A DNA stretch of 64,000 nt from Rhizomicrobium sp. (GTDB lineage: Bacteria > Pseudomonadota > Alphaproteobacteria > Micropepsales > Micropepsaceae): contig JBBCGJ010000001.1 in NCBI GenBank assembly GCA_037200985.1, forward strand, positions 2,084,756-2,148,755, written 5' to 3'. Position 1 is the first letter of the stretch. Each line of letters starts with the position of its first letter. The position numbers and the translations under genes are program-made. This document shows, piece by piece, positions 17,945 through 25,920 of the stretch. The notes under the pieces are model-generated. The model had not been told where the DNA came from. It was given only the letters and a program-made list of their open reading frames with translations, and ran no database searches.

Positions 17945-18781
17945 CTACCAGACAAGCGCCCGCATCGCCGCGATCGCATGAAGGCCGGCGCCCGCGAACA
18001 GCTCGGCCATGTGGGCCGCGGTGAACGCCTTGACGTCCTCGCCATGGATGCCGTCGGCGATGAACACCGCGTCGATGCCGGCCGCGTTGGCGCCCTTGAT
18101 GTCGGTGGCGAGGCCGTCGCCGATGGCCAGGAAGCGGCGGGCGCCGCCGGCCACTGCGCGGACATGGTCATAAATCGGACGGTGCGGCTTGCCGTAGTAG
18201 ACGACCTCGCCGCCAAGGCTCTCATAGGCCTTCGCCAGGGCGCCGGCGCAGTGCACGAGCCTGCCGCCGCGCTGCACGACGAGATCGGGATTGGCGCAGA
18301 TCATCGCAAGGCTCCGCGCCTTCATCCGGGCCAGCAATTCCCGGTAGTCGGCCGGACCTTCGGTCTCGTCCTCGTAGAGGCCGGTGCAGACCACGACATC
18401 GGCGCGGGCGAGGTCGGTGCGTTGGAGATCGAGGCCGGCGAACAAGCCGAGGTCGCGCTCCGGGCCGAGATGCATGATCGCGGCGCCGCGCCGGCGCGCC
18501 AGCTCCTCCCGCGTCGCGCCGCCGGAGGTGACGATGGCGTCGTAGCAGTCGAGCGGCACGCCGAGGCGTTCGAACTGGTCTTCGAGATCGGACGGCGGCC
18601 GCGGCGCGTTGGAGAGCAGGATGACGCGGCCGTGATTCGCGCGGAAGGTCTTGAGCGCGGCGCAGGCCGGCGCGAAGGCCGCGTGCCCGTTGTGCAGCAC
18701 GCCCCACACGTCGCAGACCAGCGCGTCGTAGCCGGGCGCGACGGCGGCGAGATGTTCGAGAAGGAGCGGTGCGGCGGCCAT
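17945..18781 (-). CDS. HAD-superfamily subfamily IIA hydrolase (TIGR01459-like)
   Basis: 278 residues from ATG 18779-18781. Motif I is DALVCDVWGVLHNG (DxWG variant of DxDG), motif II LLSNAPRP, motif III lysine in YYGKPHRPIYDH, and motif IV GDGLATDIKGANAAG, all in the order of class IIA HAD phosphatases. The family dephosphorylates sugar phosphates or nucleotides; the substrate is unknown. The frame continues upstream to a GTG at 18857-18859 that lies inside a palindrome, so the shorter form is preferred, though no good ribosome-binding site precedes it. Confidence 0.85.
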   Translation of the reverse strand: MAAAPLLLEHLAAVAPGYDALVCDVWGVLHNGHAAFAPACAALKTFRANHGRVILLSNAPRPPSDLEDQFERLGVPLDCYDAIVTSGGATREELARRRGAAIMHLGPERDLGLFAGLDLQRTDLARADVVVCTGLYEDETEGPADYRELLARMKARSLAMICANPDLVVQRGGRLVHCAGALAKAYESLGGEVVYYGKPHRPIYDHVRAVAGGARRFLAIGDGLATDIKGANAAGIDAVFIADGIHGEDVKAFTAAHMAELFAGAGLHAIAAMRALVW

Positions 18782-18854
18782 GACGTAGCGGTCGCATACC
18801 GGCGGCAGTGCGGTCAATGCCGGACGTTCGTCGCGCGAAGCGCAATTGAAAAGA

Positions 18855-18910
18855 TTCACGCGGAGCCGCGGAGGCGTGGAGACGTACAGCGCTCCGCGTC
18901 TCCGCGTGAA
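18855..18910. repeat. Palindromic repeat, family E
   Basis: Arms TTCACGCGGAGCCGCGGA (18855-18872) and TCCGCGTCTCCGCGTGAA (18893-18910) are complementary with one mismatch around a 20-base loop. It sits between the HAD gene and the stop of the outer-membrane gene, and could also act as a transcription stop. Confidence 0.75.
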
Positions 18911-18934
18911 ACTTTGCGTTGGCGCTCCGCGCCG

Positions 18935-20323
18935 TCAGAAATAATGCGAGATGCGTATCAGCGCGTTGGCGGCTTCGGGGATGCTGCCGTAGTCGGAGCG
19001 GCGGCCGCCGAAGGTGGCATCGACGAGGCCGCCGACCTGCCAGGTTCGCGACAGAACATAATCCGCGTCGAACTGCGCGAGGCCGGAGCCGTCACGCGTA
19101 TCGGCGAGGATGAAGCCGGTAAGGCCGAGATCGTGGACAAATGCGTCCGCCCAGGCGGCGCGGAAGAAGACGCTGGACCGCGCGACCGGCTCCTGGCGGT
19201 CGGCGGCGTAGCCGCGGATGAACCAGAGGGCACCCCGCGTCCCGTCGTCGCCCGTCGCGCCGGTCGCGAACCAGTCGCGCCAGTCGGCACCGGAGAAGCC
19301 GGCCTGGTGATAATGGTATTCGAGGTCGAAGGTGAACTCGTCCGCCGTTGCATAGGATGCGCCGACGGCGAGGTCGCTGCGGAAGGCGCGGGAATCGTCA
19401 TGCGGCAGGATGCCGGCCGCCGGCGGCGGCAGGGCGTGCGTCGCAATGCCGGAAGCGAGTGCGTCGGCGACCAGGCTTCGCCGTTCGCCGCCGCTCCATT
19501 CGATATAGCCGATAACGGATTTTCCGAAGGCGCGGGTGAGGTCGAACCCGGCAAAGCTGTCGCCGCCTTCGCCGTAGAACAGAATTTCCGGCGAAAGGTC
19601 GTCGGCGAGCCGGACGCTCGCCTTGGCCAGAAAGCGGGTGCGCGCATTGGTGCGGTCGAACATCGGATCGAAGCTGGGCAGATCGTCATGGGCGTAGAGC
19701 GCGCCCAGGCGTGCGATCTTGGGCGCCAGCGCGACGGTCAGCGAAAATCCGTTCCACACGCCCTGCCCCAGCACCATCAGCGTGCCGAGCCGGTCCTCGC
19801 GCAGCACGGAGGGATCGGCCGAGAGCGGCTCGACCACGGCGCGGGTCTTGAAATAGTCAGTCGGATTGAAGCCGAGCGCCACGCCGCTCTTCAGGTTGAT
19901 GCGGCCGGCTTCGAGGAAGAGGCCGCCGCCGGCGTCCCAGGCGAGATAGGCCTCGCGCAGATCGTGGCGGATGTTCTCATGGCCGGGAAAGGGCAGATCG
20001 TCCTCGGCGCGCAGATTGAGACGGCCGCTGTAGTGGAGGCTCAGCGCGTCGTTCAGCCGCCATTGCAGGCGGGCGTCGAGGAACAGCCGCTCCTCCCAGG
20101 AGGGCGACGGCGCGGGCGGCAGCGGCACGGCGAGCGCGGAGCGGACGGCATAAGACGCGAGATCGTCCTGCACATAATAGATGCCGGTCAGGGACGCGGC
20201 CGGTGCGAGCGGCGCCGATGGGTTCGCGGGCGGCGGGATGCGGCCGAGATCGGCGTCGTCGTCCCCGCGCGCCGGCGCGGCCAGCGACAGCAGCGCGAGC
20301 GTGAGCACCGCGATGCGCCGCAT
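18935..20323 (-). CDS. Predicted outer-membrane beta-barrel protein of an ABC export operon
   Basis: 462 residues with a signal peptide (MRRIAVLTLALLSLAAPARG). The mature part alternates polar and aromatic residues in amphipathic strands (for example LSLHYSGRLNLRAEDDLP, FTFDLEYHYHQAGF, QVGGLVDATFGG) and ends in a C-terminal Phe (ISHYF), the usual outer-membrane barrel signal. I do not recognise the precise family; it resembles DUF1302-like porins. Its start overlaps the stop of the LolA-like gene (TGATG), and it is the last gene of a four-gene operon, so it is probably the outer-membrane step of that system. Confidence 0.75.
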   Translation of the reverse strand: MRRIAVLTLALLSLAAPARGDDDADLGRIPPPANPSAPLAPAASLTGIYYVQDDLASYAVRSALAVPLPPAPSPSWEERLFLDARLQWRLNDALSLHYSGRLNLRAEDDLPFPGHENIRHDLREAYLAWDAGGGLFLEAGRINLKSGVALGFNPTDYFKTRAVVEPLSADPSVLREDRLGTLMVLGQGVWNGFSLTVALAPKIARLGALYAHDDLPSFDPMFDRTNARTRFLAKASVRLADDLSPEILFYGEGGDSFAGFDLTRAFGKSVIGYIEWSGGERRSLVADALASGIATHALPPPAAGILPHDDSRAFRSDLAVGASYATADEFTFDLEYHYHQAGFSGADWRDWFATGATGDDGTRGALWFIRGYAADRQEPVARSSVFFRAAWADAFVHDLGLTGFILADTRDGSGLAQFDADYVLSRTWQVGGLVDATFGGRRSDYGSIPEAANALIRISHYF

Positions 20324-21090
20324 CACTCCGCCTTCACCTGCGGGAGATAGTCGCGCTGGAACCAGAAATCCGGGATATCGCGGTATTGCATGTCGGAGAA
20401 ATCGAGCGTGGTCACCAATGCCGGATTGACGGCGTCGATGATGACGGCCTCCGCGGGGCGCACGCCATCGAGGCTCGGCCGGAAATCGCGGTAGTAGAGG
20501 ATCTTCAGCAGGCGCCCGCTGTCGGAATAGAACTTCGCCTTGATCGGATTGTAGCTGCCCTGCTCCACCCAGTATTCGACGCGGTTGTAGGTCGCGCTCT
20601 CATTGGCGGGCTTGAGGTCCAGATGCCAGCAGGCGCGCTTGCCGCGATCCGCGTCCGCGATCGTCTCGGTGCCCAGGAGGGTCGCGGCGTAGTTGACCGC
20701 CAGGTTCTCCGTCAGCAGATCGCCGGCCGAGGCCTGGCCGGTGAGGATCTGCTGCGGCGGGATGCGGATGCTGTCCTTCGAGGCGGGGTCGTAGAACCAC
20801 AGCACATTGCCGCGGAACAAGACCATCTTGCCGGCGTCGCGCGGCGGATCGACATAGATCACCAGGTCGCGGAACTGGCGCGTCGCCGGATCGATCTTGG
20901 AATAGACGCTGAAGACGGTCTTGTCGGTGGGCTTGCCGTTTTCGTATTCGACGGTCGTGGAGGTCAGGTGGAACGGCCGGTCCGGATTGCGCACCCGGTC
21001 GGCGCCGGCGACGATCTCCTGCGCCGTGTCGGCCTGCGCCGCCGTCGCCGGCAGGCAGGCCAGCAGGAGAACGGCGGCGATCCTATACAT
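20323..21090 (-). CDS. LolA-like outer-membrane lipoprotein-sorting protein
   Basis: 255 residues with a signal peptide (MYRIAAVLLLACLPATAAQA). The mature protein matches the LolA/LolB-like fold of lipoprotein-sorting proteins: repeated half-barrel strands (FHLTSTTVEYENGKPTDKT, RQFRDLVIYVDPPRDAGKMV, NVLWFYDPASKDSIRIPP) and the later YNRVEYWVEQGSYNPIKAKFY. Such proteins carry a lipid or lipoprotein across the periplasm in a hydrophobic cavity. ATG 21088-21090 overlaps the permease stop by 8 bases. Confidence 0.82.
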   Translation of the reverse strand: MYRIAAVLLLACLPATAAQADTAQEIVAGADRVRNPDRPFHLTSTTVEYENGKPTDKTVFSVYSKIDPATRQFRDLVIYVDPPRDAGKMVLFRGNVLWFYDPASKDSIRIPPQQILTGQASAGDLLTENLAVNYAATLLGTETIADADRGKRACWHLDLKPANESATYNRVEYWVEQGSYNPIKAKFYSDSGRLLKILYYRDFRPSLDGVRPAEAVIIDAVNPALVTTLDFSDMQYRDIPDFWFQRDYLPQVKAE

Positions 21091-22474
21091 GGCGCAGCGC
21101 ATCGACGATGGGAAGACGCGCGGCACGATTGGCGGGCAGCAGCGCCGCGAGCGTGGCGACCGCGACCAATACGATCCACACGGCGAAAAGGAGTCCGGTC
21201 GCGTTCAGCAGATAGAGCTTGAGCGGGATCGGATGGGCGTCGCCCGGCGGGATCCAGGTCAGGCCAAAGCCGTTGACGAGGCCGGTAGCCGCGAAGGCGA
21301 CGGCGAGGCCCAGCGTCGCGCCGATGACGCCGAGCATCGCGCCCTCGGCCAGGAACTGGCGGCGCACGCGGCTGCGGCGCACGCCGAGCGCCCGCGTGGT
21401 GCCGATCTCGTCGGTGCGTTCGACCACGCTCATGCTCATGGCGTTGGAGACGGTGAACAGCACCACGACGCCGATGATGACCGCGATGAAGGAGAACACC
21501 GCGACGAAGAAGGCTTCGCTCTGCCCGACATAGGAGCTGATCTCGTTGAAGTCGTGGGTCTCCAGGTTCAGACGATGGGCGGCGATGAGTTCGCGGACGC
21601 GGGCGACGGCACGCGGCGTGTCCTCGCTGCGGTGGAGCTGGAGCATGATCGCGGAGACCTTGTGCGGGCCGCGGCCGTAGACGAGCTGTTGCGCCTCAGC
21701 CAGATGAAGCTGGACATAGCCGTCGTCCATCTCGCGCGCGCCCTGGACCTCGACTCGCGGAACCCGCACGGTGACGATGTTGGGCGCGCCGCCGGCCGTC
21801 GAGGCGAGCAGGTTGAGCGTCGGCGGACCGGAGGGCGCCGTGGCCGACACCCCCTCGCCGGTCATCGCGCTGAAATCCCGCCCCGGCAGCCCCGACACGT
21901 CGGCGGCACGCTCCACCGCGTTCTTGGGCTGTTTGGGACAGCTCTTCAGATGCAGGCTCTCGCACATGCCGAGCGTGCGCGCGAAGCCGAATCCGATAGT
22001 CGCGACCGTCGAATCGGCTTCGGTCAGGACGGTCGTGTCGCCGCCGGCACGGGTGTCGTATTCGTCCCAGCGCTTCATGCGCGCGAGATCGGAGGGCACG
22101 AAGCCGGTCGCGAAATAGGTCTTGGATTGGCCGTTCGCGGGATTCTCGGCGATGCCGGTCAGGAACTGCGCGGGTGTCGCCACGGCGGTCATCGGCGCCA
22201 GGACGGGGTCGCGCTTCAGCAGGCGCAGCACGGATTCGTAGTCGTCCATGCCCCAGGCGGCGGGATCGCCGCTGCCGAAATCGAAGAAGCCGTTGCGGTA
22301 GACCTGCAGGTGCCCGGTGCGCTGCACTGCGCCGGTCTGAAGCAGGTAGAGATCGTATTGCGCATAGGCGCCGAAGATCAGCATGGCGGCGGCGCCGATG
22401 GCGATCGCCAGCACCGTCATGATCGAGCGGCGCGCGTTGCGGAAGATGCTGCGGAAGGCGATCTTGAGCATCAT
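21083..22474 (-). CDS. ABC transporter permease, MacB/FtsX (LolC/E) type
   Basis: 463 residues. One N-terminal membrane helix (RSIMTVLAIAIGAAAMLIFG), a large periplasmic domain of about 250 residues, then three C-terminal helices (VAVFSFIAVIIGVVVLFTVS, AMLGVIGATLGLAVAF, LLFAVWIVLVAVATLAALLP) give the FtsX/MacB topology used for extracting substrates from the inner membrane or periplasm rather than for channel transport. The periplasmic domain has a Cys pair (GMCESLHLKSCP). The start overlaps the ATPase stop by four bases. Confidence 0.9.
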   Translation of the reverse strand: MMLKIAFRSIFRNARRSIMTVLAIAIGAAAMLIFGAYAQYDLYLLQTGAVQRTGHLQVYRNGFFDFGSGDPAAWGMDDYESVLRLLKRDPVLAPMTAVATPAQFLTGIAENPANGQSKTYFATGFVPSDLARMKRWDEYDTRAGGDTTVLTEADSTVATIGFGFARTLGMCESLHLKSCPKQPKNAVERAADVSGLPGRDFSAMTGEGVSATAPSGPPTLNLLASTAGGAPNIVTVRVPRVEVQGAREMDDGYVQLHLAEAQQLVYGRGPHKVSAIMLQLHRSEDTPRAVARVRELIAAHRLNLETHDFNEISSYVGQSEAFFVAVFSFIAVIIGVVVLFTVSNAMSMSVVERTDEIGTTRALGVRRSRVRRQFLAEGAMLGVIGATLGLAVAFAATGLVNGFGLTWIPPGDAHPIPLKLYLLNATGLLFAVWIVLVAVATLAALLPANRAARLPIVDALRHV

Positions 22475-23169
22475 GGCGACGCCAGAAGGCCGTCGCGGAT
22501 CGTGAAGATGCCGTCGGCATGGGCGATGAGCTGGGGATCGTGGGTGGAGAAGACGAAGGTGGTGTGCGCCTCCGTTTGCATCCGGCGCATCAGCGCGACG
22601 ATGGCGGCGCCGGTGGCGGTGTCGAGATTGGCGGTCGGCTCGTCGGCCAGGACCAGCGCGGGCTGCTTGACGAGGGCCCGGGCGATGGCGACCCGCTGCT
22701 TCTGGCCGCCGGAGAGCTCGTTCGGACGCTGGCCGCGCTGGTCGGCGAGACCCACCGCCTCCAGCATGGCGAGCGTGGCGCGGCGGCGCCGGGCGGCCGG
22801 CGCGCCCGTCAGAAGCAGCGGGTATTCGACGTTCTCATAGGCCGACAGCACCGGGATCAGGCTGAAGCCCTGGAAGATGAAGCCGATGGTGCGGGCACGG
22901 AAATCCGACAGCGCATTGTCGCCCATGCCGGTGACGTCGCGGCCGGCGATCTCGACCCGGCCGGAGGTCGGCGCGTCGATGCAGCCGATCAGATTCAGGA
23001 GCGTGGTCTTGCCGCTGCCGGAGGGGCCGACGACGGTGGTGAAACGGCGCGGCGGAATGTCGAGCGATACGCCCCGCAGCGCCCGCACCTCGGTCTTGCC
23101 GACCCGGTAGCTCCGCGCGACGTTGTGGAGGCGCACGACGGGCGCATCGTCGCCGGATTGTTCGACCAT
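22471..23169 (-). CDS. ABC transporter ATP-binding protein, LolD/MacB type
   Basis: 232 residues with Walker A GPSGSGKTT, Q-loop FIFQGFSLIPVLSAYENVEYP, signature LSGGQKQRVAIARAL, Walker B LVLADEPTANLD and the switch histidine in STHD. The ENVEYPLLL stretch is typical of LolD/MacB-class ATPases that work with FtsX-type permeases. First gene of the four-gene operon ending at 18935. Confidence 0.95.
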   Translation of the reverse strand: MVEQSGDDAPVVRLHNVARSYRVGKTEVRALRGVSLDIPPRRFTTVVGPSGSGKTTLLNLIGCIDAPTSGRVEIAGRDVTGMGDNALSDFRARTIGFIFQGFSLIPVLSAYENVEYPLLLTGAPAARRRRATLAMLEAVGLADQRGQRPNELSGGQKQRVAIARALVKQPALVLADEPTANLDTATGAAIVALMRRMQTEAHTTFVFSTHDPQLIAHADGIFTIRDGLLASP

Positions 23170-23227
23170 CCCTGCCGTCCTTCGACATTGCAGGACGGAC
23201 GTAGGACGGGCCGGCGCCTAGCGCCAA

Positions 23228-23266
23228 TGATATCGGTTCATGTGTGATATCGAGCGTGTCGATATC
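23228..23266. promoter_or_regulatory. Cluster of GATATC motifs upstream of the ABC export operon
   Basis: A perfect palindrome GATATCGA-GCGTG-TCGATATC (23246-23266) and a further TGATATCGG at 23228 lie 59-97 bases upstream of the ATPase start. Three GATATC cores in 39 bases of GC-rich DNA suggest an operator for a dimeric regulator. No regulator gene is adjacent. Confidence 0.5.
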
Positions 23267-23287
23267 AAATGGGAGAATATCCGCCCA

Positions 23288-23325
23288 GTCGTCTGGATGC
23301 CCGCCTGCGCGGGCATGACAAAAGC
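23288..23325. repeat. Short hairpin repeat related to the TGTCAT family
   Basis: GGATGCCCGCCTGCGCGGGC followed by ATGACA resembles one arm of the TGTCATCC-ended elements. A second hairpin (CCCCGCCTTGCGGAGCGGG) follows and encodes the C-terminus of the TipF-like protein. Confidence 0.55.
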
Positions 23326-23328
23326 GTT

Positions 23329-24564
23329 CTACCCCGCCTTGCGGAGCGGGATGACGGCGGCGTCCTTTTCGACCGCCTTGAGCGTCTCCTCGCGCACCGC
23401 GCGCGGCTCGCCGAAGAGATAGCCCTGGGCGTAGTCGACGCCGTAGTCAAGGAGCTGGACGACGGTCTTCTCGTCCTCGACGCGCTCGGCGATCAGGTTG
23501 AGGCCGTTGCGTTCGAGCAGCTTCTTGAGGTCCTCCGCCGCGACGGCGGCGCCGGAGCCGCTCATGCCGTAGGCCAGCGTGTGGGCGCGAACCTTCAGAT
23601 GGCGGAAGCCGGTCTTCTTGAGCTTGGCGAAATCGAGCGCCAGCGAGCCGACGTGGTCCATCGACAGCGCGAAACCGAGGCTGGAGAGATAGGCGAGGTT
23701 CGCCTCGCCCGCGCCGCCGGCCTTGGCGACCGCGTCCTGCGCGAACTCGAACACGATATGGCCCGCGAGGTCGCGGTTGTGATGCATGTATTCGAGGAAT
23801 TGCGGGAAGAATTCCGTGTCGGTCAGCGTGTCGCCCGAGATGTTGCAGAACACGCCGACGTCGCGGCTCTTCTGCGTCAGGCGGCGCACGATCTGCACGC
23901 AGCGGAACAGGAGGAGATTGTCGACCACCGACATCAGCCCGGCGGGGGCCGCGACCTTGATGTACTGCTCCGGCATGATGACCTTGCCGTCTTCCGAGCG
24001 CAGCCGCGACAGCGCCTCGTAGAAGCGCAGCTTGCGCTGCGGCAGGCTGACGATGGGCTGCAGATAGAGGTCGACGCGGTTCTGCTCCAGCGAGGCGCGG
24101 ATGGTCTCGAGCATCGCCGAATCGCCGAGCGTGCCCATATAGGCCGAGGCGGTTCCCTGGCGCGGCGCGGGCGCGCGTTCGGCCGCCGGTTCAAGCCCGG
24201 CACGCCCCGAAACCTTGCTCGCGAATTCGCGCATCAGGGTTTCGAGGACCTGGAGCTCGGCGACGATCTTCTTGTTCTGGGCGCTGGTCTTGGCCTCGAT
24301 CGCCTTGGACATGTCGTCCATCTTGACGCGGGTGTCGTTCAGCGCCTGCTCGAACTGGAAGCTGACGCGCTTGAGGCCGGCGATCTCGCGGTCGGCGATG
24401 CGCTTGTCGCGGCGGCGGCGGATGGCGGCGTGGGTCTGGGTGCAGCCGAGCGCGAGCACCACGCCGGTCAGAAGGCCGATCGGGACGCCGGCGACCATGA
24501 ACATCGCGGTCGCGGCGGTGGCGCAGGCGAGAAGATAGGTCGCGACGATCAGGGCACGCGTCAT
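23329..24564 (-). CDS. TipF-like membrane protein with degenerate EAL domain
   Basis: 411 residues. Two membrane helices at the N-terminus, a coiled coil (about residues 50-100), a linker, then an EAL domain. This is the layout of Caulobacter TipF, a c-di-GMP-binding flagellum-positioning protein. EAL motifs are partly eroded: YEALSRLR and the Asn of CNISGD remain, but the DDFGxG motif reads MDHVGS and the ExxTE-type motif reads FEFAQ, so catalysis is unlikely and c-di-GMP binding is the likelier role. ATG 24562-24564 was chosen; a GTG lies in frame at 24583-24585. No flagellar genes are in the window. Confidence 0.75.
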   Translation of the reverse strand: MTRALIVATYLLACATAATAMFMVAGVPIGLLTGVVLALGCTQTHAAIRRRRDKRIADREIAGLKRVSFQFEQALNDTRVKMDDMSKAIEAKTSAQNKKIVAELQVLETLMREFASKVSGRAGLEPAAERAPAPRQGTASAYMGTLGDSAMLETIRASLEQNRVDLYLQPIVSLPQRKLRFYEALSRLRSEDGKVIMPEQYIKVAAPAGLMSVVDNLLLFRCVQIVRRLTQKSRDVGVFCNISGDTLTDTEFFPQFLEYMHHNRDLAGHIVFEFAQDAVAKAGGAGEANLAYLSSLGFALSMDHVGSLALDFAKLKKTGFRHLKVRAHTLAYGMSGSGAAVAAEDLKKLLERNGLNLIAERVEDEKTVVQLLDYGVDYAQGYLFGEPRAVREETLKAVEKDAAVIPLRKAG

Positions 24565-24658
24565 GAAACGGGCTTTCGGCTTCACTGGGCAAGTTTTGCA
24601 GGCCGCGCGTTTCGAAAGGATTAACCATGGAACGGGCCGAGGTCGCGGCGGGCGGAGG

Positions 24659-24673
24659 TTAAGAAGCGGTTAA
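24659..24673. promoter_or_regulatory. Candidate CtrA box TTAA-N7-TTAA
   Basis: TTAA (24659-24662), seven bases, TTAA (24670-24673) fits the core of the CtrA consensus TTAA-N7-TTAAC. It lies 95 bases upstream of the TipF-like gene and 73 bases upstream of the divergent glutathione peroxidase gene. One more TTAACC half-site is at 24621-24626. Confidence 0.5.
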
Positions 24674-24745
24674 AAGCGCCTTGCATCTGGTGCAGCCAGT
24701 CGACCGGGCGCTACCATGCGTCTTGCACAACTGGCGGAGGAAGAC

Positions 24746-25228
24746 ATGACCACGGCCTATGATTTTTCGTTCACGTCGATCGACGGCGGGGCGCTGCCGA
24801 TGTCGAATTTCAAGGGCAAGACGGTCCTGGTGGTCAATGTCGCGAGCCAGTGCGGGCTGACACCGCAATATGCCGGGCTCGAAGCCTTGTGGACGGCGAA
24901 GAAGGACAAGGGGCTCGTCGTGCTCGGCGTGCCGGCGAACAATTTCGGCAGCCAGGAACCCGGCACAGAGGGCGAGATCAAGACGTTCTGCGAGACGAAA
25001 TTCGGCGTCGACTTCCCGATGACCGCGAAAGAGGACGTGATCGGCCCGGGCGCCCATCCGCTCTACAAATGGATCGCCGGCGAACTCGGCGAGGACGCGG
25101 CGCCCAAGTGGAACTTCCACAAATACCTGATCGGCAAGGACGGCAGCATCGCCGGCGTGTTCGGCTCGCGCACGACGCCGGACGATGCGGAAATGAACGC
25201 GCAAATCGACAAGGCGCTCGCCACGTAG
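24746..25228 (+). CDS. Glutathione peroxidase family protein
   Basis: 160 residues, the size of bacterial Gpx. The catalytic Cys is in NVASQCGLTPQY, with the conserved Gln-equivalent region GVPANNFGSQEPG and the Trp of KWNFHKYLI completing the active site. It reduces hydroperoxides with thioredoxin or glutathione. GGAGG precedes ATG 24746; an in-frame ATG at 24716 is less likely. Confidence 0.94.
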   Translation: MTTAYDFSFTSIDGGALPMSNFKGKTVLVVNVASQCGLTPQYAGLEALWTAKKDKGLVVLGVPANNFGSQEPGTEGEIKTFCETKFGVDFPMTAKEDVIGPGAHPLYKWIAGELGEDAAPKWNFHKYLIGKDGSIAGVFGSRTTPDDAEMNAQIDKALAT

Positions 25229-25240
25229 CCGCCCTTCTCG

Positions 25241-25332
25241 GTGTCATCCGCCGCTAATGCGGCGGACCCAGGTGAAATCCCGCGAGGAATGCGCAGGCGT
25301 CAACTGGGTGCCCCGCATTCGCGGGGCATGAC
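25241..25332. repeat. TGTCATCC-ended palindromic element, family C, copy 1
   Basis: About 92 bases. Left end TGTCATCCGCCGCTAATGCG with GCGGACCCAGGTGA; right end CAACTGGGTGCCCCGCATTC with GCGGGGCATGACA. The ends are inverted copies with a few mismatches and each contains its own small hairpin. The copy at 38776 is very similar. Confidence 0.8.
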
Positions 25333-25372
25333 AGTTTTTACAGTGCGAACCTTCGAACGGCGGCCGCCGGGG

Positions 25373-25843
25373 TCACGTGTTCGTCAGGCGGATCACCACG
25401 CGGCGGTTGCGCGGCTCGGACACTTCGTCGGCGGTCGGCACCGCCAGGTGCGTCTCGCCATAGCCATGGGTCTCGATGCGCCGTCCGTTGACGCCCTGTT
25501 CCATCAGCGCGTCCGCGACGGTGCCGGCGCGCGCATGGCTGAGGTCGAGATTGTGCTCGGGCGAGCCCGTCGTGTCGGTGTAGCCATCGACCACGATGGT
25601 GGCGCCGGGATGGTGGCGGGCTTCCGCGGCCAGCGCCTCGACCACCCGGCCGGCATGCTCCGAAAGATCCGCGGAATCGTTGCGGAACAGGACGCGATCG
25701 AGCAGTTCGTAGTCGATCTCCCTGTCGTTGCGCGTCATATGCCAGGGCGCCTGGTTATCGGGGTAGGTGTCGTAGTCGGTGTTGTCCGCACAGCCCGCGA
25801 GCAACAAAACGGAAGCGGCCGAAGCCAGCACGATACGCGACAT
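25373..25843 (-). CDS. OmpA-family peptidoglycan-binding lipoprotein (1)
   Basis: 156 residues. Lipobox LLLAGC gives a lipidated Cys near residue 18. The OmpA C-terminal domain covers the rest: VVDGYTDTTGSPEHNLDLSHARAG is cut by the usual pattern TDxxGxxxxNxxLSxxRA, followed by YGETHLAV and EPRNRRVVIRL. It should anchor the outer membrane to peptidoglycan. AAGGAA lies before the ATG at 25841-25843. It is one of two such genes flanking the orphan at 25921. Confidence 0.9.
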   Translation of the reverse strand: MSRIVLASAASVLLLAGCADNTDYDTYPDNQAPWHMTRNDREIDYELLDRVLFRNDSADLSEHAGRVVEALAAEARHHPGATIVVDGYTDTTGSPEHNLDLSHARAGTVADALMEQGVNGRRIETHGYGETHLAVPTADEVSEPRNRRVVIRLTNT

Positions 25844-25920
25844 GATCGGTTCCTTTGCGTTTAGGGAACTTCCCCGCTCGCATCGGAAACGATTGTCGCG
25901 CCGAAAGGTGGCACTCCGGC

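Noticed and set aside
17900..20350. An 816-codon open frame on the plus strand
   Set aside because: Antisense to the HAD and outer-membrane genes and composed of Arg/Gly/Ala-rich sequence with no domain.
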